Positions 46,251 through 55,459 of a stretch of DNA of 64,000 bases are shown one piece after another. Both the position numbers and the translations under genes were made by a program. Numbering within the stretch: the stretch's first letter is position 1; every line of letters starts with the position of its first letter. The notes under the pieces were generated by a model. It was not told where the DNA came from, searched no databases, and worked only from the letters and a program-made list of their open reading frames with translations. Origin of the DNA: Epiperipatus broadwayi (Eukaryota; Onychophora; Udeonychophora; Euonychophora; Peripatidae); NCBI GenBank assembly GCA_028023455.1, contig JAQFVV010012496.1, positions 2,854,001 to 2,918,000 of the forward strand, given 5' to 3'.

Positions 46251-49200
46251 AGAGGCTACTTTTGTTTAAAAATAAATATATAAAATAATAATAACAGTGA
46301 AAGGAGAAGGACAATGGTAAATATAAGTAGAGAGGATTGATTTGACCAATTACAAAAATATTTTATAAAAAAAATAATATACAGAATAATATGATTATGA
46401 GATCAAAAGCTAAAATGCAAGCCAAAAAAGAAATAAAAAATATTTCTACTTGACATCAAATTTAAAAAAATATATAGAAAAATATTGAAAAAAAAGTCTA
46501 GTCACACATGTATAATGATAAATTTGTTCGGCAAACTAAAAAGCCATATGGAAAATAAGTTATAAAAATGGGAAGTTTAATTATTGAAATAAAAGATTTC
46601 AAAAGTCAAAGAGACGGTTTAACTGTAGATACTAAAAGTCAAAATAGAAGGTTCAAGTGTAGATGCCAAAAGTCAAATAGAAAGTTTAACTGTAGAAGAA
46701 GCCAGATAGAAAGTTTAGCTACAGATATCAAAAGCCACGTAGAAAAAGCTTATCTTAAGATAGAAAAAAAAAAACAAATAGAAAAATTACATATAGAAAT
46801 TAAAAATAGTTAGGATCAATTGAGGGAAGAAATTATTAAGAGGCTGGAAAAAGGACTATTATATTTAGAAAATAAGCTATGTTACAAATTTCATAAAAAT
46901 AAAGAAAAACAAGTAAAAAAAAAAATAGAGACTTTGAGAAGTGAACTAACAAAGCACTGGCACAAGTTTGTGAAAAAATGAATAGTTTGGCTCAGCACAT
47001 TGAAAAAATCAAAATAAAGATGTGAAGGCCAGAACGAACATAGTGGAAGATGATGAGGTCAATCTAGACAATAAAGGCGGAGCAAAAAAAAATGGGGATA
47101 ATGTAAAAAATAATTTTCAAAGAAAAATATTAATAGAAATACACATGAGGTAGAGCAAGAAAGGGTTAACTTGGATGCAAACAATCTTCACGATCCATCA
47201 AGTATAGTTAACTAATTCTTAACGATAAGAATGTTTTCAGGGTATGCCGGTGAAGCTCCACTTGAGTATCCCAGCAGTATAGAGATATTTTAGCACTTAA
47301 CTGAAGAGATAAAATAACCATAGCATGTAGTCATTTATAAAATGTATCCCAAGCCTGGTGGGATTCTTTATTTAAGAAGAAGCCTTAGCGCTTTAATGAA
47401 TTTAAGCAGGCTATATTAATCTGTTACTAGAGCAAAGATTATCAAAATGGTATTAAACATCAATTATCACAAAAAGATGCGATTTGCAGATGTATACACT
47501 TAGAACAAGTGGCAAAGCTAAAGTTTTTGATAGATGACCCACTATCCGAAAATCAAATCATTACAACAGGGAGACATATCCTTTCAAGTCATATAGAGCA
47601 AATGATTATTGGAAAGGATAGGAAAACCGTAAAACAGATAGCTGAATTGTTAAATAGGTTTTATCGCAATAAGCCTGCAAATGAGAAAGATGGTTTAAAC
47701 TCCAGCTGAAAGAAATATATAGAAAAAAAAAAAGAACCACACATAAATAATATGGGATAAAAGATCAACATGGGGAAACAAATGAAAAAGAAAATTTACT
47801 GGCAGCTCTGACAGGAAAAGAATCATTCAATGACTCAGAAATAGATCTAACCTGAACACAGACAAAAATTCTAGCAATAAATGTAATTCAGTTATCTTGA
47901 TCTAGTAGGACTGCAGTAAAAAATTTAGAAAACCATCAAAATTAAAAAAAGGGAATTGGGACTCAATAAGTTTTTCCTCATCATGGGGTCCAAAGATGAT
48001 ACAGAGGAATATCATATTAAAAAATAAAAATATCTACAATGTGGCAAATTTGACGTGGTTGGAAAGAGGATGAGCTTCAACTTCCACCCCAGAAACTGAC
48101 CAAAAACAAAAATTAATATTAAAAGAAGTCATAGTGAGAAGTGTTATTAGACTGAAACAGTCAAATATCAGTAATGTTGGAGGAAGTATATGTGCAAATT
48201 ATTCAGCTCAACTTTCATATTAGAACATTCCCATTAAAAAGTGGTGCAGATCACTTTGGCAAATGACAAAAAAGTTAAAGTGGCCAAGTGTCAGCCCAGA
48301 TAAGGATAAGAAAAAAAGTCGCTATCAATTCTTAATGAACTTATTCATGAAATTATCCTCAGATCTGATTTTATGCATAGGGCAAGATGCTTCCTATATT
48401 ATCATAATCAATGATGATATAATATCATTCTTGGCTAAAAGGTAGTATCAATGGCCAGAAATCCAATTAAAATTCCAATAATCTCCACTTATTAATAATG
48501 AATATCAAGATCAGTCTGAACAATTATTTCACAACTAACACATCCAGAATAATAAAAACTGTGAAAGTATGATCTAAGTGTTCATTGATAACCCTATTGT
48601 GGTAGTGAAAAAAAAAGATGAATTCATTCTTTTGTGCTTAGATGCACACAATTAAACAAGATTATACTACCAAATCGCAAAATTCACTGATCTATTTATG
48701 AAGTATTAAATTTCTCAACATTTCATTTGACTGCCGATTACTGACAGATAAAACTACATTCTGCCAACTGGGGATATACTTCTTTTAGATATAAGGTGTA
48801 CTCTTATCATATTAACCTAATCCTTTTCGACCTTAAAAATAGGTGTGCAGGAATACTGCAATATCCCAATCAAATACTACCTGATAATGTAGTAATAACA
48901 TTAGATGATATGGTAGAGCATTTCAGATATTTGGAATTGCTTTTCCTGGGTTTTAGAAAAAGGAAATTGAAAAAAGTAAAAGTCCAAGTACTATAAACCA
49001 GAAGGGAATTAAAGTTTTTAAGCTACTTAATTGGGAAAAGCGTTCGACCCCATCATGAAAAGATATAGCCAATTCATGATTTCGCTATCCAGAAAACTAA
49101 AAAGAATATAAAGTCATTTCTAGTATTATATAATGTCTACATAGTCAAAATGAAGCCACTATTACAGTTATTAAAGAAAGACATGGACATCTCAAAACAT

Positions 49201-49400
49201 TAAAAATTTTTCAAATTGTAAAAATAAATTTCTAAACAAAATTACGCTATCATACTCTGACTTTAAAAAACTCTTTTAAGTACAGACTGATAATAGCGAT
49301 TACAAACTAGAACCTATATTATTCCAAATGCAGAAACATGACCAATTGAAAGTTAACTAATAGAAACCAGTCCCCTATCTTGTAGGAGAATGGTGTTATG
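46250..49400 (+). mobile_element. Decayed Ty3/gypsy-type retrotransposon, gag-pol
   Basis: A Lys-rich repeated segment (46568-46813, an open frame with recurring KSQ..R.F/L units) precedes gag-like text around 47230-47700 with YAGEAPLEYPSSIEIF and LIDDPLSENQIITTGRH. Reverse-transcriptase-like motifs follow in broken frames: NPIVVVKKKDEFILLCLDAH (about 48590-48650), then HLTADY (about 48729) and an LDD box VVITLDDMVEHFRYLELLFL (48888-48947). LSYLIGKSVRPHHEKI (about 49020) is the post-RT connection, and QTDNSDYKLEPILFQMQK (about 49276) the RNase H. No integrase, envelope or LTR pair was recognised. Dozens of stops; inactive. Confidence 0.7.
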
Positions 49401-49839
49401 AAAATTACACTACAAAAATATTATTCACAGTTTTGTCAGCTTTCCTTTCTTGGATTAAATCACCGTTTTATGATACTTTTTTAAATTTTATTATTCTTGA
49501 GTATATATTTCTAGGAATGATTTAATCATATAGTTAAAAAATCAATATTAATAATACATATTTTTATATGCATTTACCGATGTATATAAAATAATTTTTT
49601 TGCGTGATGTAAATAGGGTATTTTTTCTCCCATTTGATATAAATTTTTGAAGGACAAAATTACAGTACTATTTGCTTCAAATCTGTTGTTATTGACACAC
49701 TATAATAGGATTTATTAGGAAACAGAAATAGTTAAAAAAATTAAACTGTAAAATTATTTATAATTAATTACTGCTAAAAATATTGTACATTAATTCCTGA
49801 TTATTAAAATTGTAATTTCATATAGTCAGATGTTATGTT

Positions 49840-49880
49840 CTTTCAATTATCACATGATCACCATTTCATACGCTTACACA
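49840..49880. repeat. Family B terminal fragment
   Basis: TATCACATGATCACCATTTC and ACGCTTACACATGCTGTT match the outer end of family B (compare 24286-24320). Only the end is present. Confidence 0.5.
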
Positions 49881-49929
49881 TGCTGTTAATAAGAATATGT
49901 GATGTGATGCATTGTGACTTTTTTGGAGT

Positions 49930-50640
49930 CAGGAATCTCTCAGCCACTATGCCCAGAAAAACCTGTTAGCCACTTTACCTTCATTTTCCATTCCCCACCC
50001 TAAGTATTTCCCATATTCTTCTCTATCCTGCTCCATCCCATTTCCACAACATAATCTTTATCAACTCCATAGTCTTTATATCTAAATCCCCCTTATCTTT
50101 TCCCAAATCCAGCAAAAAATCCAAGAATGCACTTTCTGTATAATCACTTTGTTTATATTTATTCTTCCACAACTTCATTATTTATACCTTTTCTGCTAGC
50201 AGGCATTTACATTCAATTAACAGATGCCTAATAATTTCTATGCATTCCTTACACAACTTGCAGACTAAATCACCCACATTTTTCCATTTACGTGTATATT
50301 CCCTTGTAGCTAAAGATCCTGTTTGAGCCTTAACCAGTAAACTACTTTCCTTGCTATTATCATAAATTAATTCGCATCCAATATTCAGTTTACTTCTATA
50401 AATATTTAAACTCATTTTACTCTCCATACTAGTTCTCCATCTCCCTATTCTTTATTAATGCACATTTATTCTTCTACCACCTTCCTTACCACTATAACAC
50501 TCTAAACAATTCTCATAACACAATCATCCCACCTTTTGTATAAATATACTGAGGATAAATTCTTTACCCAAATCTTCTGCATACCATACTGCCTTTCTCA
50601 CCCATCTTGTTGCCTGCCCTTTTAATCATAACCCAATTAA
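49930..50640 (-). mobile_element. LINE C-terminal fragment with zinc knuckle
   Basis: The minus-strand frame 50427-50182 reads KMSLNIYRSKLNIGCELIYD then ...VKAQTGSLATREYTRKW, CKLCKECIEIIRHLLIECKC and LLAEKV. A C-x2-C...H-x4-C pattern after an R/K-T-G-x-L block is typical of the region following the reverse transcriptase in CR1/Jockey-type elements. The flanking 49930-50180 and 50430-50640 are less A+T-rich and probably part of the same copy, in broken frames. Confidence 0.6.
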
Positions 50641-50669
50641 ATACTCTTTTGACTATTCTCTTATTATCC

Positions 50670-50885
50670 GTAAACTAACAAACTCTCCATACAGTAGTGC
50701 CACCTAGGTGCAATGCAAATCCAAGGCTCATCACTGATTAAACCCAAAAGCTAGAAACTAGTCTGGGGATGTTGGATGAGTAGACATATTAGATAAGGAT
50801 TTTATGCACAAACATTCTTGCCTCCATTGATTATGAAAGCTTGCACTAGATGGCTCTATGGTATAAAGAGCTTGGTACTCTTACT
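50670..50885 (+). repeat. Family B repeat, shortened copy
   Basis: ACAAACTCTCCATACAGTAG starts the repeat, followed by CCAAGGCTCATCACTGATTA, the ribozyme-like region, TGTTGGATGAGTAGACATAT, GGATTTTATGCACAAACATT and CATTGATTATGAAAGCTTGC, ending GTATAAAGAGCTTGG. The order equals copy B1 at 4874-5058. Confidence 0.75.
50722..50770 (+). ncRNA. Degenerate hammerhead-like motif, family B copy B7
   Basis: CATCA, CTGATTA (50734-50740; G5-equivalent box damaged), AACCCAAAAGCTA with a ruined stem II, GAA (50753-50755), ACTAGT, C at 50763, TGGGG. Spacing matches the family exactly. Inactive. Confidence 0.35.
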
Positions 50886-51585
50886 TAGTCCTCTCAATTA
50901 TATTTGGCATTTTCAATTACTTTTATCACTGAACAACAACATATCAAAAGGACTTTCAAATATCAATGGAAGAGGGAAAAAAGTAATATCTTTACATAGA
51001 AGCACACATTTACGATACCTAAAATGGTAAAGTTTGCATTTGCTATGTAAGTAGATTCATTTTCACAAGACATTTGAATAATTGAAGCTCCCTTCATTTT
51101 CCTAAAGTGTCGCCACTTACTTAAAATACTCTCCAACAGAGTTTAGATAAGCAGCCCAATATGTACAGATAATTGTCTAATGATTCTAAATTAACCTTTG
51201 GTATATATAAATATCAAAAATATTAGCAATTATAGGTAATTTAATTTCATAATATTCACTTTCTGGTGTATTCTTGAAAAAGCTTTTCAGTAGGTTTAAC
51301 TCTTTTAGAAAAACTATACATACTTATTCATAGCTTATTAAAATTGCTGCAAACATAAATATTTAATAGTAATAGACATGCCTAAATGTTTGATAATAAA
51401 TTTATCACCAAAAAAAAAAGAAGACAATTTATGGTTATAAAAAAAAAAAAAAAATTAAAGAATTTTTGTAAAAAAAAACACTGTATTTAATTATTAGTAA
51501 GTTTAACTTAAAATTTTTATAGAAAAATATGATATTTCATTTTTAGTAAAAAATACAAACTTATTTAATAGCACACAGGTTAGTA
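50886..51585. other. Unannotated A+T-rich intronic DNA
   Basis: Poly-A tracts at 51409-51419 and 51440-51453; no gene recognised. Confidence 0.45.
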
Positions 51586-51587
51586 TA

Positions 51588-51845
51588 TTCACGTTTCGAG
51601 AGGTATTACACTCCTCTTTTCTTCAGGTGTTGCTGGCCTGATCAGTGAAAGCACTAGCTTGGGAATCGAACCCGGACTATTAGATTCTTGAATATTAAAT
51701 TTTACTGTAAAGCTCTAACCTCATCTCTTCTTCAGGTGTCACTGGCCTGACCAGTGACAACACTAGCAATGGGAATCGAATCGGGACCCTTAGGTGATGC
51801 TCAGTTGATTAGAGCTTTACCTGCTGAAGAAGAGAGGCAAATAAT
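51588..51845 (-). repeat. tRNA-derived SINE-like repeats in direct array, with hammerhead-like core
   Basis: Two related units in direct order: GGTGTTGCTGGCCTGATCAG then GGGAATCGAACCCGGACT (51627-51678), and GGTGTCACTGGCCTGACCAG then GGGAATCGAATCGGGACC (51725-51790). On the minus strand GGGTTCGATTCCC is a tRNA-type B box. The first unit also carries, minus strand, CTGAAGA...GAGG-loop-CCTC...CGAAACG, another CUGANGA/hairpin/GAAA arrangement without a plausible cleavage site. The text AGAGCTTTACCTGCTGAAGA at the right end resembles it. Confidence 0.55.
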
Positions 51846-53925
51846 ATTTTTCAAAATGTTGTGCATATACAAACGTGTGCTATTACTGACTTATTTCTAT
51901 GATATATAAAGCGATTCCTTCTGATTAATTATATGTATTCTTGAAGCAAAACTTAATTTGAAACCGTTTAATAAAATATCCTATTTTAAACATTGTGTTG
52001 CAATTAGTAGAGTTTAAAATAAATTTAAATGATAAAAGAAATGGATGTCGTAATTAAAAGTAATGAAAAGAATGCAGTTTTTTTAAAAAATGATAATGCT
52101 GATATTTTCTCTTTTGTGAGTCCTATATAATTTCCAGGGTCAGTTTCTCTATCTTTTCAATAACTTCTTATTGATTTAATAATATCGAATTTGTTTTTGT
52201 TCTTAACTGTTTCACAAGTATTATTTACTATTTTCCTGAAATTATTTCCTTCAAAGAGAAATCCTGTAGTTGATATCTGTTCATTGCTATTAACTTATTC
52301 AAATATACTTTTTAATATATTTATGTAAGCTTCAAATCGGTGTGCTGAAATTAACGTTTCTTATACAATCATAACTCTGCCAAAACTGTAACTAAAATTT
52401 CACTTCCAACAATAATTTATTTAGAATCTAGAAGATTACATACCTACCACATAAATACCTATGTGGAAGAGAAAATGCCAAAGTAATCCTTTCACTTCAT
52501 AAAGTTCTAGTTCATTTGCAGTGAGTTTTCTGCCATTATTATATCTTAATTAACACAATTTAAATGTAAACTGAGAACAGTGAATTATGCGCAATATGCG
52601 TATTCTTTTTAATGAAGAAACCAAACTACAGTCTTATCTACTTCCATTTTTCCAGGTGCATAATTTATGGCATCGTAGATGCTATCCTTCAAGGAAATAA
52701 TTCGCATTCCGTGATATAGCAACCTCCAATGATACAAGAGATGGCACAATCAGATTTCAAATATAAAAATAAGTTAATATAAAGCATTAAAAATATGAAA
52801 GAAATTATGAAACAAGGGAATAAAAAGTCAAGTGCATGAAGCATGACAGCAACTGGCCAAATATCAGGCAGATACAGTACCAATGTCCAGTATTATTACA
52901 GATCAAATTGTGAATCATATTTATAAATGAAATAAGAAGGTATTAGAAAATTTAAAGCTCTAAATAATCAACATATAAAAATCAAACAAACGGTTTACTA
53001 TAAAGAGGCACTCATGAAAACAGCATCACACTAATGAGTTTGTTAATAAAATATAATTAAACTCCTAGTACAAAGGGTTCAAATTGTTTTGTTACTTTTA
53101 AAAAGAGGGGTGATGTATCGGTAGCAATATGTAAATTAATAATTAAAAAAAAGGTAGACCAATACAGTTTTATAATCGAGCCAAAAGACAAAAAGCATAA
53201 AAACTGAAATAGTAAAAATCGCACATTAGAAGTTCTTGCCAATTTTATAAAATAACTAGATATGAGATGTAATATTATAAAATAAAAAACCCCATAATAT
53301 TAGCAAGTACATAATATTTAAAAAAATATAAGTGCATTTATGAAAAATCATTTAGATATGTTAAGATACAATAAAAGGTCCTAACATTTAAGTAACTTTT
53401 TCAGAAATTCTGAATTATTTGAATACTGCAAGAATTTTAATTCAAAATTTTTGCTGTAATTGAATGAGAAATGATTATATTTACTGTGATATAAAGTAAA
53501 AATGACACATCTGATTGGATTTTTCAAGGCAAATTGAAATTGTCAGTGACAAAATAAGAACTTGACCATTGATAAAATTTTTAAGTACTTCAAGACACAG
53601 TTCTATGTAATTATGGTTGTTAAAATTAATATGAATTTAAAAAAATGATATTAAGAACCAAATTTTGTTTGTTAATAATAATTAATTTATTAGAAATATT
53701 TGTAAGATTTAAAGATAATTTTACATTTTAATATTTATAAGATTCAAATGTTAATCAGTCAAGAAACAAAATGTAATTATAGTTATTTTCTTTCATGGCA
53801 AGTTTATTAATTAAATGAGTCATTAACCAAAGACTGGTGATACATGCCATACGTTAAACAAATCTACATTTTTTTTTTTTAAATAATATTTAATAATTTT
53901 TATTAGTCACTCATTAGACTACTGA
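51846..53925. other. Unannotated A+T-rich intronic DNA
   Basis: No gene or bounded repeat recognised. Two short minus frames (52689-52883 and 53057-53242) are hydrophobic and without motif. A poly-T run lies at 53869-53880. Confidence 0.45.
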
Positions 53926-53929
53926 TTAT

Positions 53930-54345
53930 TGTGCAATTTTCACTACATCACTCTCACACAAGTTAGGGATTTGTTTCTATCCACTCTTAACATATTATAG
54001 AGGGGGTGTAATCATAAACATGACTAAAGACATCAAAAAGATATATAATCCCTAAGATACACATTTTGTGCTGAACCAGCACTCATCAGTTGACCCAAAT
54101 CACAATCTCTTATAAATATCTTTATCATTGTTCAGTATACCGAATACATATATATATAAATAACCAATTACTACAGTTTAATTAATAAGTATCAAACTTT
54201 CTCACAACTTTGCCACAAACCACTTGGTAGAAGTATATTAATGATCTTTATTAGTCATTTATTAGACTAGACATTATCCATTTAATAAATAATATTTCTG
54301 TAGTGTAATTTTCATTACACCACTCCCACATAAGATATTGTTTTT
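53930..54345. repeat. Family E pieces flanking a family A copy
   Basis: ATTTTCACTACATCACTCTC and TTTCTATCCACTCTTAACAT (53936-53990) belong to family E. A family A copy (54050-54130) follows, then GTGTAATTTTCATTACACCA and CTCCCACATAAGAT (54302-54336), again family E. This repeats the E-A-E order at 36.6-37.7 kb, so A and E may be parts of one composite repeat. Confidence 0.6.
54045..54130 (-). ncRNA. Hammerhead ribozyme-like motif, family A copy A6
   Basis: Minus strand: CAA, CTGATGA (54089-54083), perfect stem II GTGCTG-GTT-CAGCAC, AAA where GAA is expected (G12 changed to A), stem III ATGTGTAT (A-U, U-A, G-U), C as cleavage-site base, TTAGG. Stem II is fully paired. The G12 change predicts inactivity. 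Confidence 0.5.
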
Positions 54346-54689
54346 GATTTCAGGCAGATATAAATTATCATTGTAGAGGACAGAAAATATATAGAGATAA
54401 AAAAACAATTCCAGCCAATTCCCTTTAGATCCATTGAATTGCAGTTATTGATACAAGTTAGTTCTGCCAAGTTAAAATTGAATCAGTTAAAGTAAAATAC
54501 AATTTCTAGTCTATTGTTTGAAGACATCAAGTATATAACTAGCCCTAAAAACTAGTAGAAAAGTCATTTTCACAACAACAAAAAAATTTAATATGGAATT
54601 TACTACGAAACAAAGTTAAACCAGCACTGTCAATTATCATTTTCAATTGTAGCTGAATTGAAATACAAACATAGTATATATACTTAAAT

Positions 54690-54905
54690 TAGATGTAATT
54701 AAAAGGATTTAAACCCAGACTTTCAAGCTCCCTTCAGTCATCCACTCTAATATAACTGATAAATATGACCACATAATGTGAAAAAGATAATGATCTTCCA
54801 ATTATGTACTTTGTGCTCAACCAGCACTCATCAATAGGTCCAGATCATCTTTCACACACATATAATCAGTGCTCAGCTTATATTAAGATAGTAAACCATA
54901 TTTTA
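54690..54905 (-). repeat. Family A element, single copy
   Basis: Minus-strand order: CTGGTTGAGCAC hairpin region (54785-54850), then CATTATGTGGTCATATTTAT, GGGAGCTTGAAAGTCTGG and GTTTAAATCC (decayed B box; GGATTTAAACCC at 54706-54717 on plus). The ribozyme core has TTGATGA (54835-54829), a good stem II (GTGCTG-GTT-GAGCAC, one mismatch), AAA for GAA, GTACATAA and TTGG. Confidence 0.7.
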
Positions 54906-55244
54906 ATTGAAAGGCTTCAATCTATTCCAACTCTTTAGCCATCCATATCATTGAAAATCTGATGATGGAATGCTCAAAGCTCTAGTTGATGCCAATATTA
55001 TTGTCATACCCATGTTGATTTTAAGTCAATCTGATCCTTCATATACATAACATGAAAAAATGTCAGAAAATCCCTATCAAACTGGGGAAGAGTCATTAGA
55101 ACTTGTTAATGATATTTCTTTAATAACATTTTTTAATACAGAGTCAACTGAAATATAGAGCTTTTTATTTAGTAATAGTGTGGGTGTAAAATCATACACA
55201 AACTTCTTTTAGGTTAAGGTTTTAATATAAAGCAGTGCAAGATA

Positions 55245-55292
55245 CAGAGTTACATATATAGATACAGAGTTACATATATAGACACAGAATAA
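55245..55292 (+). repeat. Short tandem duplication
   Basis: GATACAGAGTTACATATATA is repeated twice in tandem, with a third partial unit GACACAGA. Confidence 0.85.
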
Positions 55293-55333
55293 AACAATCT
55301 AATATATACCACTTATACTATAGAGTTTAATTC

Positions 55334-55405
55334 GAATATATTTTTGTAAAGTGTAAAACATAAACATATGAATATATTTTTGTAAAGTGTAAAACATAAA
55401 CATAT
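55334..55405 (+). repeat. Perfect 36-bp tandem duplication
   Basis: The 36-bp unit starting GAATATATTTTTGTAAAGTG and ending AAACATAAACATAT is present twice without mismatch (55334-55369 and 55370-55405). It must be recent. Confidence 0.9.
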
Positions 55406-55459
55406 GTATATTTTCTCTTTATATACAGTAGTTTTTAATTTAAATCTATACTCATGTGA

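Noticed and set aside
46250-49400. Endogenous retrovirus with an envelope gene
   Set aside because: Only gag-pol-like text is seen; no envelope-like frame, signal peptide or LTR pair was recognised.
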